Positions 21,465 to 30,486 are shown, counted from the first letter of the stretch. The stretch: DNA of 64,000 nt from CAXBYZ01 sp963980215 (GCA_963980215.1 CAXBYZ010000001.1:1-64000); one strand, 5' to 3'. Numbers and translations: made by a program. The notes: a model not told the origin generated them from the sequence alone.

Positions 21465-21926
21465 TTACTTTGCAGTTTGGATGGCCTTCTTCTCTTCGCT
21501 GGAGAGCTTAAAGCCATCTGATTTGCCATTTTTAATTGTTTTTGCGTAAAACCTAGTGGCATCACGCGAGTGTAGTGAGCTTAACACAAAACCGGTGTCT
21601 TTTTCATCTAGTAAACTTAGACAAAAACTTTGATCGCCTCCAGTTTGAGGGAATGGGTTAAAACGAATGAAACCAATTTTTTGGATGTGAGACTTCATCT
21701 TGGTTCTAGCAAGACTTAGTGACTTGGTTAGGGATTCTATTTCTTTTTGATTTAAGTTGGTTTGATTTAATATTCCTGATAAAACAGTTTTTAAGTCTTT
21801 TTTGGTAATGTTCTTGGTGAGTTTATTGTAGTGGTAGATAGATCTGATTGAAAAGACAGTTAGAGTAACGAGCCAAACAAAGAGGCCTAAAATGATCCAT
21901 TGTAAGATGTAGGTTTCGAGTACCAT
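21465..21926 (-). CDS. DUF4446-like single-pass membrane protein
   Basis: 153 residues. One N-terminal membrane helix (about 6-28), a coiled-coil-prone middle (about 35-90) and a conserved C-terminal beta part with IGFIRFNPFPQTGGDQSFCLSLLDEKDTGFVLSSLHSRD, which fits the DUF4446 pattern. Function unknown. First of a pair with the DUF3048 gene. I could not place a convincing promoter: an ATATGG at the start overlaps the only Met. Confidence 0.75.
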   Translation of the reverse strand: MVLETYILQWIILGLFVWLVTLTVFSIRSIYHYNKLTKNITKKDLKTVLSGILNQTNLNQKEIESLTKSLSLARTKMKSHIQKIGFIRFNPFPQTGGDQSFCLSLLDEKDTGFVLSSLHSRDATRFYAKTIKNGKSDGFKLSSEEKKAIQTAK

Positions 21927-21996
21927 ATGTAATCGATTTTGAGGCTTGCAAGTAAATTTGTCAACGAGAAGATAATATAGTGATATAATTTTGGAG

Positions 21997-22242
21997 ATGG
22001 CAAAAAGACGAACGAAAAAACAAAAACAAAAAATTCAAAAAAGACAAAATGAAGAAAAGGTAGTGGTAAATAAGTATAAGTTTGAAGTGGAAAAGAGTAA
22101 AAAAAGATTGGCAACTGAAGTGAGAGAAAAGACGGAAGGGTTGGCTGATAAGAACTTGATTGTGAGAGATTTATTAAAATCGATGATAATCTCGATAGTG
22201 ATTTTGGGATTATTGGCTGGAATTTATTTTTTATTAAACTAG
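21997..22242 (+). CDS. Small basic protein with C-terminal membrane helix
   Basis: 81 residues from ATG 21997. A strongly basic, coiled first half (Lys/Arg/Gln/Glu-rich) and one C-terminal helix (about 62-80, ISIVILGLLAGIYFLL), so a tail-anchored small protein. TATAAT (21984-21989) ends 7 nt before this ATG, which favours it over the TTG at 21991. Function unknown. The stop overlaps the convergent aminopeptidase end by 9 nt. Confidence 0.7.
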   Translation: MAKRRTKKQKQKIQKRQNEEKVVVNKYKFEVEKSKKRLATEVREKTEGLADKNLIVRDLLKSMIISIVILGLLAGIYFLLN

Positions 22243-23307
22243 AAGCTTACCGTTTGCTAGAATTGGTTTGCCGTTGACTAAAACTTTTGATTCTTTTGAA
22301 GTCATGGATTTAACTAGATCCCAGTGAATAGCTGATTTGTTGATGCCTCCCCCGTCTTTATCTTGGTAAGCACTACCTAAAGCCATGTGAATAGTGCCAC
22401 CAATTTTTTCGTCAAATAGGGTGTTTAGCATTGGTTTTTTGATACCGTAATTGGTGCCGATAGCAAACTCACCTAAACGCTTGGCGCCTTTGTCTGTGTT
22501 AAGAGCGGCGTCTAGGTATTTATTGCCTTTTTTGGCTGAGGCTTTAACGACTTTACCTTTACTAAACTCAAGAGTGACCCCTTCAACGATATTGCCTGAT
22601 CTTAATGATGGTAAGTCAAAGTAGACTTGACCTTCTGTTTTGTCATCTAGAGGTGCTCCAAAGACTTCTCCATCTGGCATGTTGTACTTACCGTCGGCTT
22701 TTTGAAATGTTCTATCAGTAAAACTTAAAGTGAGGTGGGTTTTTTCACCAATGACTTCTATTTTTTTGGCGTTATCGAGTTTTGCTTTTAGTTTGGTTAA
22801 AGTCTTGCCGATTTTACTCCAATCTTGGAGACAAGCTTTAAAGTAGATGTCTTCAAGTTCATCTAGAGAGATACCGGCTGATTGGGCCATGCTTTGACTA
22901 GGAAACTCGGTTAAAATCCAAGGTTTTTTGAGCATGATTTTTTTGATGGGTTCACTGGACTTGGCTGTGATCATTAATTTCTTTGGGTCGATATTTGATA
23001 AAGACCTGCTGTTGTTGGCTGAGTAAAGTCTGATGAATTTATCTGCCCAGTTGGCTAGAAATAGAGAGATTTCTGGCTTTTTTTGAAGCTGAGCTTGGGA
23101 GGCATTTTTGTAAAAAAAATAGTCTAGGTCTCCCGGTGAATAAACGGTGTGAGGAAAGGCGCCTTTTTTTAAACAAAGCTTGTAGACTTCTTTGGCTAAA
23201 ATCCAAGCATCTTGATTGGCTGAAATTAAAACTTTATCGCCTTTTTTGACGTTGACTGAGTAGTCGGTCAAGATACTTGCTAGTTTGGAAACTTTTTTGT
23301 CTACCAT
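22234..23307 (-). CDS. Aminopeptidase, M29 family
   Basis: 357 residues. M29 enzymes are cytosolic two-metal aminopeptidases. The metal-binding and active-site blocks appear in order: NMPDGEVFGAP (Glu), EGVTLEF, KRLGEFAIGTNYGI (Glu), GGTIHMALGSAYQD (His), SAIHWDLV (His, Asp). Length is a little below the usual 370-410. Probably recycles peptides. Possible -10 TACCAT 7 nt before the ATG. Confidence 0.9.
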   Translation of the reverse strand: MVDKKVSKLASILTDYSVNVKKGDKVLISANQDAWILAKEVYKLCLKKGAFPHTVYSPGDLDYFFYKNASQAQLQKKPEISLFLANWADKFIRLYSANNSRSLSNIDPKKLMITAKSSEPIKKIMLKKPWILTEFPSQSMAQSAGISLDELEDIYFKACLQDWSKIGKTLTKLKAKLDNAKKIEVIGEKTHLTLSFTDRTFQKADGKYNMPDGEVFGAPLDDKTEGQVYFDLPSLRSGNIVEGVTLEFSKGKVVKASAKKGNKYLDAALNTDKGAKRLGEFAIGTNYGIKKPMLNTLFDEKIGGTIHMALGSAYQDKDGGGINKSAIHWDLVKSMTSKESKVLVNGKPILANGKLLV

Positions 23308-23324
23308 GGTTTGTATGGTACCAC

Positions 23325-24092
23325 TTAAAACCAGTTAAGAGAAGATATTTCTTCTGTTATTAACCTAGCTATTAATTGATGACCCAACTCACTGGGGTGA
23401 ATGTGGTCTTGAGCACTGATGTATTTGAGATTACCGTCTTGGAAATTTAAACTTTGCTCGTAGGCATTTACTAACGGAAGTTTTGAGGCAGAGACATACT
23501 TTAAAGTATTTTGGAGATACTTCTCGATTTTGTCTGCATGAAAAAGGCGTGTTTGGTTATCCCAAAAGGCTTGATTTTGGCCGAGACCAAATTTTTGTTT
23601 ATTGGGAGCGATGGTGGCTAGCAAGATAATCCTAATGTTGTTTTGGGTAGCTAGTGTAGTTATTTGATTAAAGAGCTCCCACTGATGATCTAGACCCTCA
23701 TCTATATCTAGATTGAAGGGATTGTAAGCAAAAGAACCGATAACAAGAATGTCTGGAGCTAGAGAGAGAATGCTTTTGTAGGTTTTGTCTTTGTAGGTGT
23801 AGTCGTTGGTCATCCTAAAAAAACCGTAATCCATGTCAGTGGAACTAACACCATAGTTTAAAAGTGTAAATTCTATGTGAGGGAAATTCTCTTGTAGTTC
23901 TTTTTTTAAGTATGGCAAATCTTGGCCCATGGTATCTACCATTGAGTCTCCTAGAATAGCGATGGTTACTTTTTTTGGAATCTCTGAAGGTGGAGCGGGG
24001 TCTGGTTTATGTTGCAAAAATCGATAGAAAAAAGTTAGAGTGCTAAGTACAACTAGAAGAAAGAAGAAAAAATTAATTTTTTTTAGATTCAT
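23325..24092 (-). CDS. SGNH/GDSL-family esterase, membrane-anchored
   Basis: 255 residues. N-terminal membrane segment (about 6-24), then the SGNH blocks: ILGDSMVDTMG with the Ser nucleophile, NYGVSSTD, and the C-terminal DHIHPSELGHQLIA with the catalytic Asp-His pair. Exported, so likely to remove acyl groups from an envelope polymer or lipid; substrate unknown. Its ATG overlaps the rdgB end by 20 nt. Confidence 0.85.
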   Translation of the reverse strand: MNLKKINFFFFLLVVLSTLTFFYRFLQHKPDPAPPSEIPKKVTIAILGDSMVDTMGQDLPYLKKELQENFPHIEFTLLNYGVSSTDMDYGFFRMTNDYTYKDKTYKSILSLAPDILVIGSFAYNPFNLDIDEGLDHQWELFNQITTLATQNNIRIILLATIAPNKQKFGLGQNQAFWDNQTRLFHADKIEKYLQNTLKYVSASKLPLVNAYEQSLNFQDGNLKYISAQDHIHPSELGHQLIARLITEEISSLNWF

Positions 24093-24687
24093 CTTTATTT
24101 AATTTTTGTAAATATTTTTTTAGTTTAAACACAGCTTTAGATCTATGGCTAACTTTGTTTTTTTCTTCATCTTTCGATTCGGCGTAAGTTTTTTTTAAGT
24201 CTAAGCTATAGAAAATAGGATCATAACCGAAGCCATTATTACCAATTTCTGTTTTAGTGATAAGACCGTGAGATTCACCGGTGAAGGTTTTTACTGTCTT
24301 GATTTTAGGGTCAAATAGAGCAATAGTGCAAACGAATTTAGCAGCTCTTTTGTGTTTTGAAACATTTTTTAGATACTTTAAGATTTTAAAGCGGGCGGAT
24401 TTAAAGTCTCCTTGGGCGAAACGCCCAGAGTAAACACCAAGCTGTCCCTTTAGTTGATCTATTTCTAGACCTGAGTCATCGGCAATGGTTAATATATTAG
24501 CTTTTTTACCGTATTGAGTGGCTTTTAAAATGGCATTTTCTTGGTAAGATTTACCTGTTTCTTCAACGTCAAAGTTTTTGTCTATAGTAGGAACGTCATT
24601 AAGACCAATTAGTTTGATTGGCAAGGTTTCAAGAATTTGTCTGTATTCTTTTAGTTTGCCTTGGTTTCTGGTGGCAAGAAGTATCAT
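24073..24687 (-). CDS. rdgB: Non-canonical purine NTP pyrophosphatase (RdgB/HAM1)
   Basis: 204 residues. Hydrolyses dITP, XTP and similar to keep them out of DNA and RNA. Motifs: LLATRNQGKLKEYRQIL, DDSGLEIDQLKGQLGVYSGRFA, FVCTIALF, and the C-terminal GFGYDPIFY with SHRSKAVFKL. Extra Lys-rich tail. Sits 1 nt downstream of a membrane protein gene and overlaps the SGNH gene by 20 nt. Confidence 0.94.
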   Translation of the reverse strand: MILLATRNQGKLKEYRQILETLPIKLIGLNDVPTIDKNFDVEETGKSYQENAILKATQYGKKANILTIADDSGLEIDQLKGQLGVYSGRFAQGDFKSARFKILKYLKNVSKHKRAAKFVCTIALFDPKIKTVKTFTGESHGLITKTEIGNNGFGYDPIFYSLDLKKTYAESKDEEKNKVSHRSKAVFKLKKYLQKLNKDESKKN

Positions 24688-24688
24688 A

Positions 24689-25432
24689 TTACTTTAAATA
24701 ACTAAAGAATTGAGGATTGAGACCAACCATTAAACTCCAGATAATGTAGGTGACTGAGCCTGAAAGAGAAATAATAACTGACATTAAAGTCCATGGTCTT
24801 TTGGTTAATGATAGTTGATGTTTTTTAATTAACCACAAGATAATTACTAAGAAAATAATCATGGTTGGAAGACTGGTGAAGATAGAAAGATTACCTTCGC
24901 TCAAGTTTAAACCCCAAAAAACTCCAATGATTAGATTAATAATAAACATGATGTTTATTTCTAGTTTTTTTATTGCTTTTGATAGTGGTCTTTCTATCTC
25001 AAGTAGTGACATGATGAAAAATGAAGAAATGGTTGAAAGAAAGAGAAAGATGTGTGAGATGGTTTCGTCTAGTAAGTCTGCAAACTGGTAGATATCTAAC
25101 CAATTAAAAGGTAAAAATAACTTAATAGAATCAAAAATTAAGTGAGCGATGACAGATAGCCAACCGAAAAATAAGACAATGTAAAGGCTAAGTTTTAGCT
25201 TTGAACCATTAATGATAGTGGGGCCTGTTTTTTTATTTTTTCTAGCAGCATTGAAAAATGTGTAGCTTAAGATAAATAAAGCGAGGAGTAGAAATGTGTC
25301 TTTGATGACATTGCCAAAGTATATTTCTTGAAAAACATTTAGAGAGATATCTGAAATACCGATAAAACGGATTAAGATGTAGCAAGAAAAAGTAAAAAGT
25401 AAAGCTATCTGTGATTTAAAGGTAGAGCTCAT
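24689..25432 (-). CDS. Unknown multi-pass membrane protein
   Basis: 247 residues with about seven hydrophobic helices spread over the whole length. No catalytic motif recognised. It overlaps the upstream bactofilin-like gene by 4 nt and is followed 1 nt later by rdgB, so it is an operon member; nothing in the sequence fixes its role. Confidence 0.7.
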   Translation of the reverse strand: MSSTFKSQIALLFTFSCYILIRFIGISDISLNVFQEIYFGNVIKDTFLLLALFILSYTFFNAARKNKKTGPTIINGSKLKLSLYIVLFFGWLSVIAHLIFDSIKLFLPFNWLDIYQFADLLDETISHIFLFLSTISSFFIMSLLEIERPLSKAIKKLEINIMFIINLIIGVFWGLNLSEGNLSIFTSLPTMIIFLVIILWLIKKHQLSLTKRPWTLMSVIISLSGSVTYIIWSLMVGLNPQFFSYLK

Positions 25433-26559
25433 TTCTTTAATTTCTTGAGAGAGTTTTTAGCTAATAAAGTGATGGCTCCAAGGCCGTTTAGAAAGAGGAT
25501 GAAGTAAGTCAGCCAGCCAATAATGGGGATTAGTTTTAAGGCAGTGATGATAACTAAACCTAATGATAAATTTTTATAAGGAGTTGTCAGCTTGCTATCT
25601 TTAAGGATTTTGGTGCCAAGACTTAAAGAAATAACTAACTTGGAAGCGTAAACGGCTAAGCTAAAAATAAGAAAAACTAAAACTCCAACTGGAATGCCAA
25701 TGAGGGTGAGTAGAAACATAACTCCGATAACTGGAGTAAGTAGTAGATTTAAGAAGCCCCAACCTAAAGCTAAGCCTGGATCTTTTTGACTAAGAGTGTT
25801 TAGTTGTTTGGCAACTTTGGGGAATAAGATGATTAATAGACAGCCAACGAGAATTTCTATTATAAGGACAGTGAGTTGTTGAAGGAAAATTAGTAGAGTA
25901 AATTTATTTAATGGTTTTATTTTTTGAAAAATAGTTTGATTATTTGAGTTAACTTCTTTTTGCATCTTAGTAGTGATGAGGTCCCCACTAATAGTAGATT
26001 GGTCACTAATGTTGGAGTGGGTGTAGTAGTTAAGTTCCAAGTTTTTGGAAACTTTTGCGTTTTTACCAATAGTGACTTTGTTGGTGGTGATAAAAACATT
26101 GTCTTCAGCTTGACCATTTAAGTAGATGTTGTCTCCCAAGATAGTTGTTTTACCTGAGGCAGTTCCACTGAAGTCTAGGATTTTGGCAACGGCAGTTAAG
26201 CTATTTTTTATTAAGGTGTCTTTGTGGATTTTCAGCTGACCGGAGACCATAGTAACGTCGTCATTGATGATTGAGTTAATATCGGCTCGACCTGATAAAA
26301 CTCGCAAGTCACCTCCTATGGTGCCTTTGATATCTGTTTGGCCGGCTATGATTATAAGATCGCCACTAATGGTGGCGTCGACAGTAACTTCTCCTCCGAC
26401 TAAAAAGACATCACCATCAATAGTGTCAGTAAAAGTGATAGATTCATCGACTTTAAAAATTGGACCAGAAATTGAGACACTTTCTTCTTGTGGTTTGGTA
26501 AAACCAGTTAGGAAAAGAAGTGAAGTTATAATTAAAGTTGTTGGTATGAATTTTTTCAT
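25429..26559 (-). CDS. Polymer-forming (bactofilin-like) repeat protein with membrane domain
   Basis: 376 residues. Signal peptide (about 1-20), then short beta-helical repeats (DGDVFLVGGEVTVDATISGDLIIIAGQTDIKGTIGGDLRVLSG and onward to about 190) of the polymer-forming/bactofilin kind, then four membrane helices (about 225-365). In this topology the beta-helix would be outside. Likely structural or scaffold; inferred. First gene of the operon leading to rdgB and the SGNH gene. I see no clear promoter or SD. Confidence 0.75.
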   Translation of the reverse strand: MKKFIPTTLIITSLLFLTGFTKPQEESVSISGPIFKVDESITFTDTIDGDVFLVGGEVTVDATISGDLIIIAGQTDIKGTIGGDLRVLSGRADINSIINDDVTMVSGQLKIHKDTLIKNSLTAVAKILDFSGTASGKTTILGDNIYLNGQAEDNVFITTNKVTIGKNAKVSKNLELNYYTHSNISDQSTISGDLITTKMQKEVNSNNQTIFQKIKPLNKFTLLIFLQQLTVLIIEILVGCLLIILFPKVAKQLNTLSQKDPGLALGWGFLNLLLTPVIGVMFLLTLIGIPVGVLVFLIFSLAVYASKLVISLSLGTKILKDSKLTTPYKNLSLGLVIITALKLIPIIGWLTYFILFLNGLGAITLLAKNSLKKLKK

Positions 26560-26623
26560 GATTTTTTAGGGGTAAGAATCTAGGGAGAGGTTATCAAATG
26601 TTTATCCAAAGGGCAAGTTTATA

Positions 26624-26629
26624 TATAAT
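26624..26629 (+). promoter_or_regulatory. -10 box for the aspartyl protease gene
   Basis: TATAAT, 9 nt before the ATG at 26639; no SD. -35 weak. Confidence 0.5.
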
Positions 26630-26638
26630 AGATAAAGT

Positions 26639-27214
26639 ATGAATCATGATCACTGGAAAGCAATTGCAGTCTTTAAGATTATTTCGATTGGAATGGTGGT
26701 GGTGGTTTCTATTTTGTTGTTCTCAACTTATCGAAAAAATGCTCAAGTGAATCAACTGAATTCAAAAACGGGATTTTCAAGTTTGATTAACCAAGGAGTT
26801 GACGGAACTATATTGTCTATCCCTTATGAACAAACTTTGTATAAGCATTTTGGAAATGCAATTAATCCTCAAGTAAAGTTGCCGGTAAAAACAATAACTG
26901 GGTATGAAGAGTATCAATTCTTGATTGATAGTGGTGCGGTGGTTTCGGCTGTGCCAAAGACTTTGGCTTATGATTTGGGGGCTGATTTAAATGATTTACC
27001 AAGAATTACGATTGAGGGATTTGCTGGACAAAAAACATTTGCTTATAAAGGAGAGTTTGTGATTAAGATTGGGCGTGAGGAAGTGGCTATACCGGTGGTG
27101 TTTAGTGAAAATTCTGGGGCAAATAATATTTTGGGGAGAATTGGTTTTTTTGATGAATTTAATATAAAATTTGATGCTAGTTTACAAAAAATTATAATTA
27201 GCTATAAGGGGTAA
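26639..27214 (+). CDS. Membrane-anchored retropepsin-like aspartyl protease
   Basis: 191 residues. One N-terminal membrane helix (about 10-31). YQFLIDSGAVVSAVPKTLA carries the retropepsin active-site motif (D-S-G, instead of D-T-G), and NNILGRIGFFDEFNI the later hydrophobic-hydrophobic-Gly motif. One catalytic Asp per chain implies a homodimer. External proteolysis is likely; substrate unknown. It is followed 1 nt later by the IPT/TIG gene, so the two are cotranscribed. Confidence 0.85.
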   Translation: MNHDHWKAIAVFKIISIGMVVVVSILLFSTYRKNAQVNQLNSKTGFSSLINQGVDGTILSIPYEQTLYKHFGNAINPQVKLPVKTITGYEEYQFLIDSGAVVSAVPKTLAYDLGADLNDLPRITIEGFAGQKTFAYKGEFVIKIGREEVAIPVVFSENSGANNILGRIGFFDEFNIKFDASLQKIIISYKG

Positions 27215-27215
27215 T

Positions 27216-28040
27216 ATGCTAAAAAAACGAACAAAAATTTTACACTGGTTTTATAAGCTATCATGGAAAAAGATGGTTGGTTTTTCGATGTTTTTGTTGA
27301 TTCTTGGGGCGATGCCTTTAGCCCGTGAGGCGGCAGTTAACCCGACAAGAACTAGATCTGAGGCGGCTTTGTTGACCCCAAAACCACAAGAGATAACAAC
27401 TGAGTTTGAAACTCCAAAAGGTCCGCCTAAAATTTACTTGGTTGATCACTTTTTTGGAAGAGTTGGAGATGCCGTTTTGATACATGGAGAAAATTTGGGA
27501 GGATTTCATCAAAGTAGCTGGGTAAATTTGGGAGGAAAGAAGGTTACCAAAGATGATATTGTAGCTTGGACTGGGAACTATATTGAGTTTAAAGTGCCGG
27601 TAACAGCCACTTCTGGAATTGTAGAAGTGAGTATTTTAGGTCAAAGAACTAGCTCACCTGTAATGTTTTTTGTGACAGATGAGAATACTGAGACTGAACT
27701 AAGATTGGTCGAAGGACAACTAAAAGCGAAGAATTTGGGTCAAGGGAAAGAGTTGTTGGTCTGGTTTATTAAAGTTAGGGGTGAGGGTGAGTTGAGTGTT
27801 TCTGGGGTGAGCGGGGTTGGCACAACTTTAAAGCAAATAGATACGCCGATTGGCAAGATTTATGAAGCAAAGATTCAGATAACTCCGAGTATGGCTTCTC
27901 AATCTGAAGTTGAGTTGGCTAGTTTGCTTAACTTAAGTAAACCTGAAGATCTGACTGTGGGTATTGCTAGAGGAGAACTAAGCACGAATACAAACACCCT
28001 AATCCCCCTTCAAGCCCACCCGCTTTACGTTAGTTTTTAA
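27216..28040 (+). CDS. Anchored IPT/TIG-domain protein
   Basis: 274 residues. A hydrophobic N-terminal segment (about 20-36) should anchor it; residues about 70-155 form an IPT/TIG Ig-like domain (PKIYLVDHFFGRVGDAVLIHGENLGG...SGIVEVSILGQRTSSPVMFFV), followed by another beta-rich region. Such domains mediate surface binding. Cotranscribed with the aspartyl protease, which could process or release it (inference). Confidence 0.78.
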   Translation: MLKKRTKILHWFYKLSWKKMVGFSMFLLILGAMPLAREAAVNPTRTRSEAALLTPKPQEITTEFETPKGPPKIYLVDHFFGRVGDAVLIHGENLGGFHQSSWVNLGGKKVTKDDIVAWTGNYIEFKVPVTATSGIVEVSILGQRTSSPVMFFVTDENTETELRLVEGQLKAKNLGQGKELLVWFIKVRGEGELSVSGVSGVGTTLKQIDTPIGKIYEAKIQITPSMASQSEVELASLLNLSKPEDLTVGIARGELSTNTNTLIPLQAHPLYVSF

Positions 28041-28088
28041 ATTAGTCCTTGAATGGTCCTTGACAAAGGTCATATTATGGACTAATAT
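28041..28088 (+). promoter_or_regulatory. Promoter and inverted-repeat operator of the CopG/YafQ-type pair
   Basis: TTGACA (28060-28065), 17 bp, TAATAT (28083-28088), 8 nt to ATG 28097: leaderless. ATTAGTCC (28041-28048) and GGACTAAT (28079-28086) form an inverted repeat bracketing the promoter, a probable operator. Confidence 0.7.
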
Positions 28089-28096
28089 GTAAATAT

Positions 28097-28345
28097 ATGA
28101 TGTCTACTCAATTGAAAGTGACTTTGCCACTAAACTTATTTGACTATCTTCAAGCTAAAACTGAAAAATTTGGCTTAAGTATGTCTGCTTATTTAAAACA
28201 CCTTGTTATTGAAGATGTTAAAGATATGGAGACTCCAGAATTTAAGATGAGTGATTCTACTGAAAAAATAGGACTTAAAGCTCTTGAAGATTTTAGATCT
28301 GGCAATCTAAAAAAAGTTAAATCTATTGATGAGTTATTTGAATGA
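28097..28345 (+). CDS. Ribbon-helix-helix antitoxin
   Basis: 82 residues. QLKVTLPLNLFDYLQAKTEKFGLSMSAYLKHLVIEDV fits a ribbon-helix-helix (CopG/RelB-like) DNA-binding N-terminus; the acidic and Lys-rich tail would cover the toxin. Its stop overlaps the toxin start by 4 nt. The ATG at 28097 is set by the -10 8 nt upstream; a second ATG follows directly. Confidence 0.78.
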   Translation: MMSTQLKVTLPLNLFDYLQAKTEKFGLSMSAYLKHLVIEDVKDMETPEFKMSDSTEKIGLKALEDFRSGNLKKVKSIDELFE

Positions 28346-28602
28346 ACCTATACCCCACCACCCATTTTAAACGACAACTAAAACAAAAAGCTAAGAAAAA
28401 TTTCACATTAAAAAATTTAATTAAAAATAAATTAAATCTTCTCTTAGATGATTCTCGCCATCCTTCTTTAAGGTTACATAAATTAAAGGGTAAGAAAATT
28501 GATCAATACTCTATCTGGATAGAGTCTAATTTGAGAATAATTTTCTTAAAAGAAAAGGATAGCTACATTCTTACAGATTTGATAAATCACGATCAATATT
28601 AA
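28342..28602 (+). CDS. RelE/YafQ-like toxin
   Basis: 86 residues. LYPTTHFKRQLKQKAKKN, LRLHKLKGKKIDQYSIWIESNLRIIFL and the C-terminal ILTDLINHDQY match RelE-superfamily toxins of the YafQ/YoeB-like size; the terminal His may be the YafQ-type catalytic His. Second gene of the pair, so classic antitoxin-first order. Its stop overlaps the convergent uppP end by 4 nt. Confidence 0.8.
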   Translation: MNLYPTTHFKRQLKQKAKKNFTLKNLIKNKLNLLLDDSRHPSLRLHKLKGKKIDQYSIWIESNLRIIFLKEKDSYILTDLINHDQY

Positions 28603-29345
28603 AGAGATAGTAAGATTGTGAAGCCGAGGGTAAAGCAGTAGTAGCCAAAGAAGTGGAGTTTGCCGCATACGACAAAACGTTTGAGGAGTTTTAGGGCGAA
28701 AACTCCTGAGAGAAGAGCGGTGAGGAAGCCAATAGCAAGAACGGGAAATTCTTTTGGAGATAAGCTTCCTAGTTTATTTAATTGAAGTAGTTGAGCTCCG
28801 GCAATAGCGGGAAGAGAGATGAGAAAAGAAAAATTGAAAGCGTCTTTTGGAGTTAAGCCTTGATGCAAACCAGCAGTGATGGTGCTTCCTGATCTAGAGA
28901 TACCAGGAAAGATGGCCAGGGCTTGGGCTAGGCCGATTAGAAATGAGTTTTTGGGGTTTAGCTTGGGTGTCAAGGTGTATCCCTGACGGATCTTTTTGGT
29001 TGAGAACAAGATTAAGCCAGTAAAAATTAAACTAAAACCAACTAACTTTAAAGAACCAAAGAGTTCTTCTATTTTTTGATTTAGTAGAATACCAAAAACT
29101 CCGGCTGGGATACTGGCTATTAGAATAAGCTTTATTTGATCTAGATTAATATTCTTTAGAGTTTCTCGTATAACAATAACTACAGCTAAAGCAGTAGCTA
29201 AGTGAACAAAGACGTCAAAAACTACTGGGGGTTCTGTTAGTTTAAGTAGATTTTGAGCAATAACCAGGTGACCGGAACTACTTACCGGCAAAAATTCAGT
29301 AAGGCCTTGGATAAGACCTAATATTAATCCTTGAATTGGCGTCAT
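28599..29345 (-). CDS. uppP: Undecaprenyl-diphosphatase UppP/BacA
   Basis: 248 residues, about eight membrane helices. Recycles undecaprenyl pyrophosphate, the lipid carrier of cell-wall synthesis. Signature blocks GLTEFLPVSSSGHLVIAQ (with Glu and Ser of the active site) and FPGISRSGSTITAGL are intact. SD AAGGAAAG before the ATG. Follows the TM-helix-repeat gene after 3 nt. Confidence 0.96.
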   Translation of the reverse strand: MTPIQGLILGLIQGLTEFLPVSSSGHLVIAQNLLKLTEPPVVFDVFVHLATALAVVIVIRETLKNINLDQIKLILIASIPAGVFGILLNQKIEELFGSLKLVGFSLIFTGLILFSTKKIRQGYTLTPKLNPKNSFLIGLAQALAIFPGISRSGSTITAGLHQGLTPKDAFNFSFLISLPAIAGAQLLQLNKLGSLSPKEFPVLAIGFLTALLSGVFALKLLKRFVVCGKLHFFGYYCFTLGFTILLSL

Positions 29346-29348
29346 GAT

Positions 29349-30053
29349 TTACTTTCCTTTTTTCTTAAAGTCAGTATACCAGTCAAGTAAGATTTTTGAG
29401 ACGATATCCTTACCTCCAAGACCAATACTTAAACCAATGCCTAAAGTTAGAGTAGCAACTACTCCAATAAATAGGGTGTTGATAAGCGCTTGAGCGATAC
29501 CTAGCTCGTTGATAGCTGCTAGAGTAGCAACAGTAACAACTAGGTAGCTAGCAATTTTGCTTAGCAATCTACTGGTTTTTGGTTCGACTTGGTTAACAGT
29601 ACCTTTGACAAAGTTTTCAATTAAACCGGCAAGAAGAACTCCTGCGGTAAGAATCAAAACTGAAGAAAGAATATTTGGTAAATAACCTAAAATATTGCTT
29701 AAGACCTCGGATACTGTGGTTAAACCCAAGACGTTTACACTGGCAATAAAGAAGACAATGGTAATAAGCCAGCGAACAATTTCTCCTAGGAATGTTGAAG
29801 CTTTTTGTTTGACTTCGGCTTTAACTAAGAAAGGTTCAAGACCGCTTTTACTTAAAAGCTTATCGAATTTAATTAGGTTTAAGATTTTAACAATAAGGGC
29901 TTTACCCCATTTGGCTAAAATTAAACCAAAGATAAAGATAACAATGGCTCCAAACAGACTAGGAAGAAAAGCAAAGAATTGACTAAGTACGTTTGCTCCT
30001 GCCAATAAAATAGCTTCTTGCCAGTTTGAGATGGCGTTTAGTGAGTTTGACAT
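29349..30053 (-). CDS. Conserved TM-helix repeat protein (MscS-related)
   Basis: 234 residues with five or six hydrophobic helices. The repeated pattern VLSQFFAFLPSLFGAIVIFIFGLILAKWGKALIVK and VLSNILGYLPNILSSVLILTAGVLLAGLIE is the 'conserved TM helix' repeat of CmpX/MscS-related proteins; the MscS beta domain is missing. May be a small channel. Preceded by AAGGAGGTG 12 nt before the ATG, a longer than normal spacing, and divergent from rnpB. Confidence 0.78.
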   Translation of the reverse strand: MSNSLNAISNWQEAILLAGANVLSQFFAFLPSLFGAIVIFIFGLILAKWGKALIVKILNLIKFDKLLSKSGLEPFLVKAEVKQKASTFLGEIVRWLITIVFFIASVNVLGLTTVSEVLSNILGYLPNILSSVLILTAGVLLAGLIENFVKGTVNQVEPKTSRLLSKIASYLVVTVATLAAINELGIAQALINTLFIGVVATLTLGIGLSIGLGGKDIVSKILLDWYTDFKKKGK

Positions 30054-30131
30054 ATTATATTTTCACCTCCTTAGATTTATTCTTTAATTATGGGAAGAAT
30101 AGTATAGAAAGTCAATTGAGTAGACTTTGTT

Positions 30132-30140
30132 TGGTATAAT
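30132..30140 (+). promoter_or_regulatory. rnpB extended -10 promoter
   Basis: TGG directly before TATAAT (30135-30140); expected start at 30147, where the P1 helix of rnpB begins. No good -35 at 17 bp, in keeping with an extended -10. Confidence 0.65.
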
Positions 30141-30146
30141 ACAGAG

Positions 30147-30486
30147 GCTAGGAAGTGTGGTGATGCCCTGACTTTATGTCAGGGAGGAAAGTCCAGACTG
30201 CAGAAAACAGGGTGCCCAACGTAAGTTGGGGCTTGAGTAGACTTAGCTACCCAAGCCAGTGAAGCCACAGAGACGAGTTCTTTGTAAGTTAATTACTTAT
30301 AAAAGAAGTGAAACGTCCTAAACCACAGTTGGTTTAGGAACTACTTTAACCTTTGGTTGAAGAGTGGTAATTCTCCTCGCAGCAACTTCCGATCGATCCA
30401 TTATGAGGATGTTTTCCCTAGGATCAAAGATTGAAGGCATTAGATAGATATCACCTTAAACAGAATCTGGCTTACTGCTTCCTAGC
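30147..30486 (+). ncRNA. rnpB: RNase P RNA (bacterial type)
   Basis: Catalytic RNA that matures tRNA 5' ends. The conserved 5' block GAGGAAAGTCC (near 30182) and the 3' block ACAGAATCTGGCTTAC (near 30460) are present, about 280 nt apart as expected. GCTAGGAAG (30147-30155) pairs with CTTCCTAGC (30478-30486) to form P1, which fixes the ends. A T-rich run follows, so P1 plus the T tract may act as terminator. The last 15 nt overlap, antisense, the end of the acyltransferase gene. Confidence 0.95.
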
